64,000 nucleotides of DNA from Fibrella rubiginis (GCF_017353185.1 NZ_JAFMYV010000004.1:248001-312000), one strand, 5' to 3'. Shown: positions 35,534 through 45,250, numbered from the stretch's first letter. Numbers and translations: made by a program. Notes: a model not told the origin generated them from the sequence alone.

Positions 35534-36946
35534 AAGAAGCCCCCGCCGTTCGTTGAAGGTCTTCAGGATCAGTTCGCCGAAGATGGTGTTGGCCCAGGCA
35601 AACCACTTGCGGGTAAACTTGCTCACGTCGTCTTTGTGAAAGGCTTCGTGCATAAAGCCCGTGCCCGCATTCACCTTTTGCAGCGTCTGAATGCACTGTT
35701 TTATTTCGGCGTCATTGGTGCTCGTCAGGCCCCGGATAATAATACTCAGCGGCCAGATCATGTCTACCCCCACGTGCGGCCCGCCGATGCCTTCGCCTGC
35801 TTTTCCCTTGAAGAAAAAGGGGTTCTCGTCGCTCAGGAGCATTTTCCGGGTGTTCTGGTACACCGGGTCAGTGGTCGGCACAGCACCCAGGTACGGCAGG
35901 GCCAGCAGGCTCGGCACGTTGGCATCGTCCATCAAATTATACGAGCCATAGCCGTTCACTTCGTAGGCGTACACCTTCCCGAATTTGGGGTGCGTGGTGG
36001 TGGCGTGCTGCTTCAGGGCGGCATCTACCTCGTTAGCCAGCGCCCGTGCCTCAGCGGCCAGCGGGGCGTTCACCTTCATGGCCGTGAGCAGTTCGGCCAT
36101 CTGCCGAAGTGAGGTGACGGCAAAGAAATTCGACGGGATCAGGTACGGGTAAATCGTGGCGTCGTCGGAGGGACGGAACATCGAGCAGATCAGGCCGTTG
36201 GGTTTGGCGGGGTAGCCGTAGCCACCCAGCGGCACACCATCCGTGGCCCAGGCCGTGCGCCGTTCAAACTTATACGGCCCTTTACCCGTCTTGCGCTGCT
36301 GCTCACGGAAAGTCTTCACTACCGTTTGCATGGCGGCCTGCCAGTCGGCATCCAGCGGGGTGGTGTCGCCGGTGGTTTTCCAGTAATGGTACGCCAGCCG
36401 GATGGGGTAGCAAAGACTGTCGATCTCCCATTTGCGCTCGTGGAGACCGGGTTTCATGTCGGTCTGGTCGTCTTTCCACTCACCTACTTTTGACTGGTCT
36501 TTGTAGAACGCGTTGGCGTAGGGGTCATAGCTAATGTTTCGCGCCTGCCGCCGAATAACCCCTGCCACAAGCTGCTGAAGGGGTTTATCCTGTTTCATCA
36601 GGGGCAGATACGGCCACACCTGCGCCGTAGAATCACGCAGCCACATAGCATCAATATCACCGGTGATGACGTACGTATCGGGCTTGCCATTGACCATCGA
36701 ATGGTCGACGGTGGTGTCGAGCGTGTTGGGAAAGCAATTCTCAAACAGCCAGGCCAGTTCAGGGTTATTAATTCCTTTCTTCACGGCGGCAATCGTCTGC
36801 TCTACCGCCTCCGACCGGAAATTGCGTTTACCCACCACCTCGCGTACTACGGGAAAATCGGCGGCGGTTTTACCAAAAGAAACCGGCCCGGCCGCCAGTG
36901 CCGCCGTAGTGAGGGCCGTGTGCTGTATAAAGGTGCGTCTGTTCAT
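35522..36946 (-). CDS. GH125-family exo-alpha-1,6-mannosidase
   Basis: This 474-residue metal-independent mannosidase has an N-terminal signal of Tat-like form (MNRRTFIQHTALTTAALAAG). The GH125 block DTYVITGDIDAMWLRDSTAQVWPYL is at about residues 90-114, with further family segments RRQARNISYDPYANAFY, HERKWEIDSLCYPIRLAY and SYNLMDDANVPSLLALPYLG. The fold is an (alpha/alpha)6 barrel. It would trim alpha-1,6-mannose from products of the GH76 endo-enzyme encoded just upstream. Its last codons (NVQ and stop) come from the 35441-35533 hairpin. GH125 beside GH76 is a strong pointer to alpha-mannan use. Confidence 0.93.
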   Translation of the reverse strand: MNRRTFIQHTALTTAALAAGPVSFGKTAADFPVVREVVGKRNFRSEAVEQTIAAVKKGINNPELAWLFENCFPNTLDTTVDHSMVNGKPDTYVITGDIDAMWLRDSTAQVWPYLPLMKQDKPLQQLVAGVIRRQARNISYDPYANAFYKDQSKVGEWKDDQTDMKPGLHERKWEIDSLCYPIRLAYHYWKTTGDTTPLDADWQAAMQTVVKTFREQQRKTGKGPYKFERRTAWATDGVPLGGYGYPAKPNGLICSMFRPSDDATIYPYLIPSNFFAVTSLRQMAELLTAMKVNAPLAAEARALANEVDAALKQHATTTHPKFGKVYAYEVNGYGSYNLMDDANVPSLLALPYLGAVPTTDPVYQNTRKMLLSDENPFFFKGKAGEGIGGPHVGVDMIWPLSIIIRGLTSTNDAEIKQCIQTLQKVNAGTGFMHEAFHKDDVSKFTRKWFAWANTIFGELILKTFNERRGLLNVQ

Positions 36947-36953
36947 AAGGAAG

Positions 36954-37057
36954 GATTTGGGATTTTGGATTGCGGATTTCGGATTGTTGCTTACGCCAGA
37001 GCACGTTTACTCTGGCGTAAGCAACAATCCGAAATCCGCAATCCAAAATCCCAAATC
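36954..37057. repeat. Perfect 48-bp heptad-stem hairpin, GATTNNN type
   Basis: Arms 36954-37001 and 37010-37057 match at 48 of 48 positions around an 8-nt loop. Each arm is five consecutive GATTNNN words, then GCTTACGCCAGAG. It overlaps the GH76 stop TGA (37058-37056). The GH125 start is 8 bp from the other base. Confidence 0.95.
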
Positions 37058-38192
37058 ATTTTAATCTCGTCATGGCTTCCAGCAGCGTGGCGCCGCTGAG
37101 TTGGGTGGTTAGTTCGGCTTTGCCGTTGGTGGGGCGGTTGGCCCAGTTGGGGCCAAAGACAACCTGGGGTTTTTGAGTGCCGCTGCGCCAGAGCGTTTCG
37201 GCGTTGGTTGTCAGGAAATTAACATAGTTGGTACGCGTAGCCGCGGGCACGGCGGGTTCGGTAGCCAGCAGGGTTAAATACCGCACCAGCACGGCCTTAA
37301 ATAATCCCCCGTCGCCGTTGCCTTCGTCTTTCAGCAAACCCGACCCCGATAAATTGGGATCGGCCAGGGTAAAATTAGCGGTCCTGATCGCATCATTCAG
37401 GTATGCCTCGTTTTTGGTGGCGCGGTACAGTTCCAGTCCCGCGCCGATGACCAGGCCCTGGTTGTAGGTGAATTTCCAGGTGGTGTTGGTTTTGCCGTCG
37501 TTGTCGCTGTTGATGCCGTCATAAACAAAGCCCGTGGCGGGATCGACAAGCGTTTTCAGTTGCCAGTCGTAGATCTTTTTGGCCCAGTCCAGGTCTGTTT
37601 GGCGGTTCAGGCGCTGGTAAAGGCGGGCGGCCAGAATGATGGCGGGGCCGTTGGCAGGCGTATTTTTGTAGTACCGCTGCCCCTTGCGCCAGGCAATGCC
37701 GCCGCCCATGGTGTCGTTCCAGCCGAGCTTAATATCGTCCCAAAGTGTCTGCGCCACGTCGAGCCATTTTTTGTCGCCGGTGGCGTCGTAGGCCCGGAGC
37801 GTGGCTAGTGCGTTCCAGTCCATGTCGTCGTAATACTCATTCAGGAAGGTGTTGCCGTTTTTGATCGGCACTCCGCCGTACCAGTCGTTCATCAGCGAGA
37901 GGTAGCGGTTGTCTTTGGTGCGTACGTAGGCATCTACCAGCACGTCGAGAGCGTGGGCCTGTGGCCAGTAGTTGAATTTGGTACTGCCACTGTTAGTCTC
38001 GTTGAAATAGCGGCCACCGCTGTTGTAAAACTGCTGGATCAGGGCCTGACTGCTGCTGTCGGCAATGACGGTCCAGTTAAACACATACGGTTTGGTAACC
38101 GGACCGGCACCCTGCCCGATGCTGTTGTCTTTGCAGGCCATCACCAGCGGGAGGGCCAGGAGGAAAAGCGATTTTCTGTTGAGATTTTTCAC
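37056..38192 (-). CDS. GH76-family endo-alpha-1,6-mannanase lipoprotein
   Basis: This surface or periplasmic lipoprotein has about 378 residues and should cleave the alpha-1,6-mannan backbone. I choose GTG 38192, which yields MKNLNRKSLFLLALPLVMAC with the lipobox LVMAC (Cys 20); the longer frame from GTG 38204 adds four residues and no ATG fits. The GH76 catalytic pair is the double Asp in LNEYYDDMDW (about Asp122-Asp123). Other family segments are YWPQAHALDVLVDAYVRT, GGGIAWRKGQRYYKNTPANGPAIILAARLY and KFTYNQGLVIGAGLELY. It sits between a SusE-like gene and GH125 in a polysaccharide-utilisation locus. Confidence 0.92.
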   Translation of the reverse strand: MKNLNRKSLFLLALPLVMACKDNSIGQGAGPVTKPYVFNWTVIADSSSQALIQQFYNSGGRYFNETNSGSTKFNYWPQAHALDVLVDAYVRTKDNRYLSLMNDWYGGVPIKNGNTFLNEYYDDMDWNALATLRAYDATGDKKWLDVAQTLWDDIKLGWNDTMGGGIAWRKGQRYYKNTPANGPAIILAARLYQRLNRQTDLDWAKKIYDWQLKTLVDPATGFVYDGINSDNDGKTNTTWKFTYNQGLVIGAGLELYRATKNEAYLNDAIRTANFTLADPNLSGSGLLKDEGNGDGGLFKAVLVRYLTLLATEPAVPAATRTNYVNFLTTNAETLWRSGTQKPQVVFGPNWANRPTNGKAELTTQLSGATLLEAMTRLK

Positions 38193-38290
38193 GTTGTATA
38201 GCACGAATCAACCGTTGAGAAGATACACTAAACGCCCGAAACAAGGCCGGGCGCTCAGTTGGTAATCCTAACCTATGAAGAAAAGTCAGT

Positions 38291-38520
38291 GTCTGGGGTT
38301 TGGTTGTTTGTGTGTTTGTGAGTGGCTTCGCACTCTAGGTTGCTGTCGCATAGCCCTTCGACAAGCTCAGGGTGACAACGATCTTGAATTAACTCAAGAA
38401 CCTATTGTAGTGCCCTGTCACCCTGAGCCTGTCGAAGGGCTATGCGACAGCAACCCATAGCGCGAAGCCACTCACAAACACACAAACAACCAAACACTCA
38501 AACAACCCAACACACAAACC
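38291..38520. repeat. Long composite hairpin: GTTTGTG-type words plus core element
   Basis: The outer arms are G/T-rich words with about 7-nt spacing (GTTTGTG-like), then GAGTGGCTTCGC. The inner core pairs CCCTTCGACAAGCTCAGGG (38354 on) with CCCTGAGCCTGTCGAAGGG (ending 38439). Paired arms of about 80 nt (roughly 38298-38379 / 38414-38495) have few mismatches and a loop near 35 nt. It lies between the SusE-like stop and the GH76 start. Confidence 0.9.
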
Positions 38521-38533
38521 CCTACCCTCGCTC

Positions 38534-39658
38534 CTATTTCACCGTCACCTTATGAAAATACGGTCCGGTGGGGGCGAGTGATACGAGTATGTCTACCTTA
38601 CTGCCATCAACGGCGCCGTTGAATTTGTAGGAGTAATCCCACTGACTTTCGCCGATTGACTGGAGGTAGAAATAGCTGGCCGGGCTGTTGGCGTCGGCGC
38701 GTTGGTTGTCTGAATTGCTGCTACCCAGCCACTCGTAGGCATCTTTCCCGTCGGCACCTACCACCGTCAGGCGGAATTTGTAGCGTTCTTCCTTGCCCCA
38801 GGGTACCGCCGGGAAGTCAATTTTGGTGTTGGCCAGCGTCCAGGTGCCGTTGCCGGTGTAGGGTAGCTCGAAGCGCACGGCATTATCGTTGCTGTACCAC
38901 AACCCCACCGATTTGATCTCGGTCAGGCGGGCGGCGGCGTTGTTGAAATCGAGGTAGATGCGGTACACTTTGGCAGCACCGGTCACGGTCGTCGTGGCGT
39001 TCTCTTTGATGTTCGTGCCTTCCACGTTAAATGTCTTGGCGGTGCCGGTGGTGCGGTCCACAAACTTATACGTGCCGGCCTTCAGCGACGTATAGACCTC
39101 AAATTCGCCGGGTTTCACGCTTTTTAGCTTAATCGCTTTCGTCACGTCGGCACCTGCTTCGGTGGCGTCGCCCGTGAGGTACACCTCTGAGGGGATGTCG
39201 GTAAAACCGGCGGGGCGCTCCAGTTGAATGAGCCGCGACTGTCCTGCCTGCTTCACGTTGATACCCCGCGAGGCATTGACGGTCCACTTCAGCTTACCCA
39301 CACCCAGCGAACCAATACCCGCCAGGGCGGCAATTTTATTAAGGTCGCGGTGCGCAATGGTGGCTTTGTTTTGCACCCCGTTCTGGTCGGAAGCCATCTT
39401 GTAGATAGGCTTCGAGAAGTCACCGGTTTCTTTGTCGAACACCACTTCATACAGTACGAGCGTACCATCTTCTGCGCGGGCCTGATCCCACTCAAAAACC
39501 ACCGCCGCGGCCGTGGCGGGCAGCAGTTTCACCGATTGATTGTCGTTGGGCGAAAAGAACGACTTCACGTCGCTGATATTCGTGTTGATGTCCCGACCGG
39601 GTTCTTTGCACTGCGTCAGCAGGCCCAGTAGGCAGAGGAGGAGAAGTAGTTTTTTCAT
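38534..39658 (-). CDS. SusE-domain outer-membrane lipoprotein
   Basis: This 374-residue lipoprotein (MKKLLLLLCLLGLLTQCKEPG, lipobox LTQC) has an N-terminal SusE-type Ig-like domain: KLLPATAAAVVFEWDQARAEDGTLVLYEVVFD, about 42-75. C-terminal starch-binding-type beta domains follow (EVYLTGDATEAG..., ENATTTVTGAAKVYRIYLDF..., ALTPTGPY-like end). It probably binds glycan at the cell surface beside the SusC/SusD pair. It lies downstream of susD across an 87-bp-arm hairpin. The domain call is by pattern, so boundaries are rough. Confidence 0.85.
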   Translation of the reverse strand: MKKLLLLLCLLGLLTQCKEPGRDINTNISDVKSFFSPNDNQSVKLLPATAAAVVFEWDQARAEDGTLVLYEVVFDKETGDFSKPIYKMASDQNGVQNKATIAHRDLNKIAALAGIGSLGVGKLKWTVNASRGINVKQAGQSRLIQLERPAGFTDIPSEVYLTGDATEAGADVTKAIKLKSVKPGEFEVYTSLKAGTYKFVDRTTGTAKTFNVEGTNIKENATTTVTGAAKVYRIYLDFNNAAARLTEIKSVGLWYSNDNAVRFELPYTGNGTWTLANTKIDFPAVPWGKEERYKFRLTVVGADGKDAYEWLGSSNSDNQRADANSPASYFYLQSIGESQWDYSYKFNGAVDGSKVDILVSLAPTGPYFHKVTVK

Positions 39659-39668
39659 GGGAAGTTTT

Positions 39669-39881
39669 GAGTTTTGAGTTTTCAGTTGCTTCGCGTGTGG
39701 TGGCTTCGCGCGTCGGGCCCTTCGACTAGGCGTCCCCGACAGGCTCAGGGTGACAACGACTTTGAGTCAAGTCAAGAAGATCGCCACAGTGGCCTGTCAC
39801 CCTGAGCCTGTCGGGGACGCCTAGTCGAAGGGCCCGACGCGCGAGGCCACCACACGCGAAGCAACTGAAAACTCAAAACTC
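39669..39881. repeat. 87-bp-arm composite hairpin with split core element
   Basis: Arms 39669-39755 and 39795-39881 match at 86 of 87 positions around a 39-nt loop. Outer words are AGTTTTG/AGTTTTC, then GTTGCTTCGCG. The core CCCTTCGAC...AGGCTCAGGG is interrupted by an extra segment on both arms, which duplicates CCCCGAC-like sequence. It lies between the susD stop and the susE-like start. Confidence 0.95.
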
Positions 39882-39890
39882 ATTTAAGAT

Positions 39891-41510
39891 TTACCATTTA
39901 GGATTTTGTGACAGGTTTTGATTGAGGTCTCGCTCGATCTGGGGAATGGGCCAGAGGTATTGTTTGTCTTTGTCGAAGTTGCGGCGGTCCACGCGGGCGT
40001 AGCCGTTGTCAACGGTGGGGTCGCCGAATTTGGCACCGTGGGCAAAGCCGTTGAGTACTGTTTCGGCAATGCGCCACCGCCGAATGTCAAACACCCGCAG
40101 GCCCTCCATAGCCAGTTCTACGCGGCGCTCCCGCCGAACGGCCTCACGCAACGTAGCCTGCGTAGCCCCCGTGGGGAAAGTCAGCGCGGCCGCATCCGTG
40201 AAGCCCGCCCGCCGACGTAGCGCGCCAATGGTTTTGTCCCAGATGGCGGCGGTCAGTTGGCCCTGTTCGTTCTTGGCTTCGGCATACATCAGCAGCACGT
40301 CGGCATAGCGGATCAACATCAAATCCAGCCCCGACTGGAATGAGGCGTTGGCCGTGGGGTCGTAGTATTTACGGACGTAATAGCCGGTGGTTGAGGCGTT
40401 TTGCTTGCCAAACTCGTTCCGCGCATCGGTGTTGGCGGGGGTTGAACCGGGCTTGATGTAGATCGTGGTGGTGGTGCCATCGGCCTTTTTCCACTGGTAG
40501 CCGTCATACACAATCGTGGCCGTCAGGCGTGGGTCGCGGTTGGCGTAGGGCGTTTTTTCGCTGAAACCAGACCCCGCTTCCGTGATGGCTTTTCCGTTGG
40601 TGGTCAGGTAGCTATCCACCAGTTCCTGCGTAGGGGCAATGTTGTTTACCCGGTCGCCGATGCTGATGGGCACAAAGTCGCGAAAGTTGCCGTGGGTGCG
40701 TGTCTCCGGCGCAAAACCCAGGCTCAGGATACTCTCCTGACTGTTTTCGTTTTGCGGCAAAAACAGTCCTTCATAGCTTGGAAACAGGCCGTAGGTACCG
40801 TTGGCGGTGTTGTCGATCAGTTGCTCACAAGCCGTAGCCACCTCGGCCCAGCGACTTTCGTAGAGCAGTGCCCGCGCCTTGAGCGCAATGGCCGCTCCTT
40901 TGGTGATGCGCCCTTTGTCGGCGGCAGCATACTGCACGTTGGTAGGCAGGTTGGCCGCGGCAGCATCCAGTTCGGCCAGCACAAACGCCAGCACGTCGGC
41001 GCGGGGAGTGCGGGCCACCGTGCGCGATTCCTCGATGCTGATGTCTTTGGTAAACAGGGGCACGTCGCCATACCAGGTCATCAGCTGGAAGTAATGAAAT
41101 GCCCGAATAAACCGCGTTTCGGCAATAATCCGTGCTTTCAGTGCCGCATCGATACTCGGAATCCGGTCGATGTTACCGAGCAGGATGTGGGTGGTTTTGA
41201 TGCCGCCGTAGTGAAAATCCCATTCGCCTTTGATGCGCCCCAGGGCCGGGTCATAGCTGCCGCGCGCAATGGAGTTGGCCCCCTGGAAATCGCCCAGTTG
41301 GTTGTAGGCATTGTCGGAGAGGGCGTCGTTGGCAAAAAACAGATCGGCCGTAAACATGCCCGAATAAGCCGTGTTCAGCACCGTCAGCGCCCGGTCGGCG
41401 CTGGTCCAGTAGGTGGCTTCGGTAAAGCGGTCGGTGGGTGCCAGATCAAGGTCTTTGCACCCCCCCAGCCACAGCGCCGCCGCCAGTAGGGTTATGTAGG
41501 TTGGTTTCAT
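39891..41510 (-). CDS. SusD/RagB-family lipoprotein of the mannan locus
   Basis: This 539-residue lipoprotein starts at ATG 41510 (MKPTYITLLAAALWLGGCKDL, lipobox LGGC). The longer frame to 41540 reads into the upstream hairpin. RagB/SusD features are FTEATYWTSADRALTVLNTAYSG, FIRAFHYFQLMTWYGDVPLFTKD near residue 140, and the C-terminal RRERRVELAMEGLRVFDIRRW. It acts with the STN-type SusC to capture oligosaccharides, probably manno-oligosaccharides given GH76 and GH125 in the same run. Confidence 0.93.
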   Translation of the reverse strand: MKPTYITLLAAALWLGGCKDLDLAPTDRFTEATYWTSADRALTVLNTAYSGMFTADLFFANDALSDNAYNQLGDFQGANSIARGSYDPALGRIKGEWDFHYGGIKTTHILLGNIDRIPSIDAALKARIIAETRFIRAFHYFQLMTWYGDVPLFTKDISIEESRTVARTPRADVLAFVLAELDAAAANLPTNVQYAAADKGRITKGAAIALKARALLYESRWAEVATACEQLIDNTANGTYGLFPSYEGLFLPQNENSQESILSLGFAPETRTHGNFRDFVPISIGDRVNNIAPTQELVDSYLTTNGKAITEAGSGFSEKTPYANRDPRLTATIVYDGYQWKKADGTTTTIYIKPGSTPANTDARNEFGKQNASTTGYYVRKYYDPTANASFQSGLDLMLIRYADVLLMYAEAKNEQGQLTAAIWDKTIGALRRRAGFTDAAALTFPTGATQATLREAVRRERRVELAMEGLRVFDIRRWRIAETVLNGFAHGAKFGDPTVDNGYARVDRRNFDKDKQYLWPIPQIERDLNQNLSQNPKW

Positions 41511-41522
41511 ATAGTTTAATGC

Positions 41523-41604
41523 ACAATGTATAATGAACAATGTACAATGGCTGGCGCAAGCCTACTCTCTAGTTAACCATTGTACATTGTTCATTATACA
41601 TTGT
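41523..41604. repeat. Heptad-stem hairpin, AATGWAC type
   Basis: Perfect 28-nt arms (41523-41550 / 41577-41604) of AATGTAT, AATGAAC and AATGTAC words surround a 26-nt loop. In the loop the usual GGCTTACGC motif is diverged. It lies between the susC stop and the susD start, where SusC/SusD genes usually have only a short gap. Confidence 0.9.
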
Positions 41605-41612
41605 TCATTTAG

Positions 41613-44600
41613 TTAAAAGGATATATCCACGCCCAGGCCGTTGAACTTTGGGTTGGGGTATACCCGGCCCGAGTTGACGTTGCCTCTGGTGCTGTTTAAA
41701 CTGTTATCAAATTCGGTGGCTTCGGGGTCGATGCCCACCTGCATTCGGGTCAGCGTGATCAGGTTTTGACCCGTGTAGTAGATGCGGAACCGGCTCACGC
41801 CCAGCTTGTTGGTCAACCGACCGGGTAGGGTGTAGCCTATTTGCAGGTTCTTCAAACGGGCGTAGGCGGCATCCTGCAAAAACCGGTCTGATCCCACGCC
41901 CCAGTTGTTGCGCGACGCCCCACCCAGCGTGAGGCGCGGGTAGGTGGCGTTGGGGTTGGTGGGGGTCCAATAATCGGTTTGGTGCTTGAAAATGGCATCC
42001 TGATACGGCCCGTGGAAGGCTTCAACGGCCTCACCCCGCAAAAACAGCGACCGCTGCCCTACGCCCTGCACAAACACGTTGACGTCGAACCCTTTCCAGC
42101 CCACGTTGTAGGTGATGCCGTAGGTGTAGCGCGGAAACGGGTTACCCAGCACCACGCGGTCGGCCTCGTCAATAACGCCGTCGCCGTTTTGGTCTTTGTA
42201 GCGCACGTCGCCGGGGCGCAGGTCGCTTTGCGACACAAACGAGTGGCGCGGCTCGGTCTGGATCTGCTCCAGGTTCTGGAGGTAGCCGTTGCTCTGGTAG
42301 CCGTAGTACGACCGCACCGGCAACCCTTCGCGCAGGATGATAGCCAGTTCACCGATGTAGTTGATATTGGTTTTCCCATCCACCGACACCACCCGGTTTT
42401 TGCTGTCGGCCAGGTTGAGCGTCAGCGTGTGGCGCACCGGGCCGGTATTCTGGCGTAGCGTGGCGGCTAACTCCCACCCCTCGTTGCGCACCTGCGCTGC
42501 GTTGTAGTTGGGCACCGACCCGCCATATAGCCCCGGCACCGACGGCGTGATGAGGATATCTTTGGTCAGCTTGTTGAAATAATCGAGCGAGAACGTGACC
42601 CGGTTGCGCCACACCGACGCGTCGAGGCCGAGGTTAAACGTCTGTGCCCGTTCCCAGGTAATGTTCGAATTGGCCAGCGTCACGCCCGTACCGGCCACGC
42701 CTGCGTTGTTGAAGGCATAGGCGTTGGCGTAGTTGAAGTAGGTGCTCTGGTACTGGAAATCACCCACGTTCTGGTTGCCCAGCACACCGTAAGACGTTCG
42801 CAGTTTCCAGTCGCCAAACTGATCGCGGAAGCCACGGGCGAAAGGCTCTTCGGTAATGCGCCACGCCAGGGCTGCCGAGGGGAAGAAGCCCCAGCGGTTG
42901 GCCTTCGCAAACCGCGACGACCCGTCGTAGCGGAAGTTTACTTCGGCAATGTACTTATCGGCGAAACTGTAGTTGACCCGCCCAAACAGGCTGGAAAGAG
43001 CATTTTGGGCGGTACGCTGGTTTGAGTTGTAGGAGAAAGGCTGCACAATGGTCCGCGAGATATCGGTGCCCAAATCGTTATCAACATCCTTTTTGAAGAG
43101 GCCGTTTGCTTCCGATGTGAATCCTTCGTTGGATGCACCCACCAAGGCGGCGATGTTGCTTTTCCCAAACGTAGCGTCGTAGTTGGCAATAAGCTGCACG
43201 TTGGTAAACAGCGACTTGTAGGTCTCGTCTTTCACCGTGGCGGTGTTGTCGGTGCCCCCCACATAGGGCAGGTAGTTCACCGCCCGCCGGAACTCATACT
43301 GGTGGTTGCTGTTCAGTTCGCCGCCGAAAATGCCCCGTAGCTGGAAGCCCTTCGCCACTTCCCATTCCGCCGACACGTTGCCGTAAACATTGTCGTTGTC
43401 ATATTTCCGGTAGCCACCCTGCTCCAGCCGCCCCAGCGGGTTGCTTTCCGACAAAATCGGCGAGAGCACGTAGCGACCCAGCGAATCGGTGATGGGGTAG
43501 GTCCGTGGCATCCGGGCGGCGTCCACAATCAGTACATCAGTGTTGAAAGCGTGTTCCTTGATCTCGTTGCGGGCGTAAGACAAAATGCCCGTGAACTTCA
43601 CCCTGTCGATCTGATGCGTCAGGTTCATGCGGTAATTGTAGCGCTTCAGGCCGTAGTCGGGGCCTTTAAACAGGCTGTTCTGGTTCAGAAACCCCGCCGA
43701 CACGTGGTAGGTTGTCTGCGCATTACCGCCCGACACGCTCAGGTTGTGGTTCTGCTGCGGAGCCTGATTTTTCAGGATTTCGGTTAAAAACCACGGGTAA
43801 GAACCCCGCTGCTGGAAAGCGGCAATCTGGTCGGGGGCAAACTGCGGGGGCAGGCCCGAATTTACCAGTGCCTCGTTTTTCAGCATCGCATATTCCCAGG
43901 CCTCTACCGACTTGCGTAGCAGCGTGGGGGTTTGGGCGCCATACGTTCCGTTGTAAGTGACGATGGTGCGGCCTGTTTTCGAGCCTTTCTTGGTCGTAAT
44001 TAAAATTACCCCGTTGGCCGACCGCGACCCATAGATAGCGGCTGAACCGGCATCTTTCAACACCGATATGCTCTCAATATCCGACGGGTTAAGCACGTCG
44101 AGCGAGCCCGGAATACCGTCTACGATCACCAGCGGGCTGTTGTTGCCCAGCGTGCTGATACCCCGAATGTTGATGTTGAGCGGCGCCCCCGGCTCACCCG
44201 ACCCCTGCTGCACAATCAGGTTGGGCGACACCCCCTGCAACGCCTGCGACATGTTGGTCACCGGTCGGCCTTCAATGGCCTGCTGCCCTACCTGATCCAC
44301 TGCACCCGTGACCGAGGCACGGCGTTGGGTGCCGTAGCCTACCACCACCACTTCGCTCAGGGCTTTGGTGTCGGGAACCAGTTTCAGGTCGAAGGTGGTG
44401 CGGCTGCCTACTTCCAGTTCCTGCCTCACGTAGCCGATGAAGCTAAACACCAGCACCGACTGTGGCCCGGCCACGCTGAGCGAAAACCGGCCCTGATCGT
44501 TGGTGGTAGTGCCGTTGCTCGTGCCGCGCTCAATCACGCTCACCCCCACCAGCGGCCCGCCGTTTTCGTCAATTACACTACCCATTACGGTCTGCACCAG

Positions 44601-45062
44601 CCGGTCGGCGGCCACCGTCATGGTTGCCACGTCGCGTTCGGCAAGGCCAAACGTACCCGTAGTGCGCAACGACGACACGCCCCCGTCGATCAGCCGCTGC
44701 GGCAATTCGGTGGTGGGACGACTGTGGTCGGGCAGGATCGAATAATACTTGTCCGAGACCCGTTCCGAGCGCAGGCTCACGGGCTGTAGCAACCGCCGGA
44801 GCGTTTCGTCGAGATTGTTGGTCTGAGGCAGGTCGGCGCTGACCAGCTTGTTACGCACCAGGCGGCTTTCGTAGGTAAAGAAAACCTTGTGTTTTCGCTC
44901 TAAATCGGCCAGTACGTCGCCCAGTGGCCGTTGTCGACCCGCGCCGGGTCGTTCGAGCCGGTGCCGGGTGGAGGCCGTTTCCTGGCAAAACCCAGCTGTT
45001 TGCTGGCATAGTATCAGCGCAAACAAGCTGTAACTCAGTTGTCGATGGAGATATGGTTTCAT
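41613..45062 (-). CDS. SusC-family TonB-dependent transporter with N-terminal STN signalling domain
   Basis: This 1149-residue receptor has a signal region (SYSLFALILCQQTAGFCQ). The STN/secretin-like domain follows at about 45-112 (GDVLADLERKHKVFFTYESRLV ... LDETLRRLLQP). Next come a CarboxypepD_reg-like domain at about 158-245 (GSVIDENGGPLVGVSVIERG), a plug (ALQGVSPNLIVQQG, SPLVIVDGIPGSLDVL), and a barrel ending GLGVDISF. The STN domain fits trans-envelope signalling through the FecR-type anti-sigma factor encoded 188 bp upstream and the ECF sigma beyond it. It should import the products of the surface mannanase. Confidence 0.95.
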   Translation of the reverse strand: MKPYLHRQLSYSLFALILCQQTAGFCQETASTRHRLERPGAGRQRPLGDVLADLERKHKVFFTYESRLVRNKLVSADLPQTNNLDETLRRLLQPVSLRSERVSDKYYSILPDHSRPTTELPQRLIDGGVSSLRTTGTFGLAERDVATMTVAADRLVQTVMGSVIDENGGPLVGVSVIERGTSNGTTTNDQGRFSLSVAGPQSVLVFSFIGYVRQELEVGSRTTFDLKLVPDTKALSEVVVVGYGTQRRASVTGAVDQVGQQAIEGRPVTNMSQALQGVSPNLIVQQGSGEPGAPLNINIRGISTLGNNSPLVIVDGIPGSLDVLNPSDIESISVLKDAGSAAIYGSRSANGVILITTKKGSKTGRTIVTYNGTYGAQTPTLLRKSVEAWEYAMLKNEALVNSGLPPQFAPDQIAAFQQRGSYPWFLTEILKNQAPQQNHNLSVSGGNAQTTYHVSAGFLNQNSLFKGPDYGLKRYNYRMNLTHQIDRVKFTGILSYARNEIKEHAFNTDVLIVDAARMPRTYPITDSLGRYVLSPILSESNPLGRLEQGGYRKYDNDNVYGNVSAEWEVAKGFQLRGIFGGELNSNHQYEFRRAVNYLPYVGGTDNTATVKDETYKSLFTNVQLIANYDATFGKSNIAALVGASNEGFTSEANGLFKKDVDNDLGTDISRTIVQPFSYNSNQRTAQNALSSLFGRVNYSFADKYIAEVNFRYDGSSRFAKANRWGFFPSAALAWRITEEPFARGFRDQFGDWKLRTSYGVLGNQNVGDFQYQSTYFNYANAYAFNNAGVAGTGVTLANSNITWERAQTFNLGLDASVWRNRVTFSLDYFNKLTKDILITPSVPGLYGGSVPNYNAAQVRNEGWELAATLRQNTGPVRHTLTLNLADSKNRVVSVDGKTNINYIGELAIILREGLPVRSYYGYQSNGYLQNLEQIQTEPRHSFVSQSDLRPGDVRYKDQNGDGVIDEADRVVLGNPFPRYTYGITYNVGWKGFDVNVFVQGVGQRSLFLRGEAVEAFHGPYQDAIFKHQTDYWTPTNPNATYPRLTLGGASRNNWGVGSDRFLQDAAYARLKNLQIGYTLPGRLTNKLGVSRFRIYYTGQNLITLTRMQVGIDPEATEFDNSLNSTRGNVNSGRVYPNPKFNGLGVDISF

Positions 45063-45077
45063 ACGCTTTTCGGAAGG

Positions 45078-45248
45078 GAGTCTTCTGTTCAGGGGTTTTC
45101 AGTTGGCTTTGCGCGTTGGCGTAACCCCCCGCCCTGAAGGGGGCCTGCTGGCGCAAGATCATGCCTGCGGCGAAGCTACAGATGCGCCAGCAGGCTCCCT
45201 TCAGGGCGGGGGGTTACGCCAACTGAAAACCCCTGAACGGAAAACTCC
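45078..45248. repeat. Long GC-rich composite hairpin with asymmetric 13-nt insert
   Basis: The left arm 45078-45155 pairs with the right arm 45183-45248, about 63 matches. The left arm has an extra 13 nt (a near duplication of GTTGGC). Outer words are AGTTTTC/GGGTTTTC, then AGTTGGCGTAACC and a GC-rich apex (CCCGCCCTGAAGGG). It lies between the FecR stop and the susC start. Confidence 0.9.
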
Positions 45249-45250
45249 TT

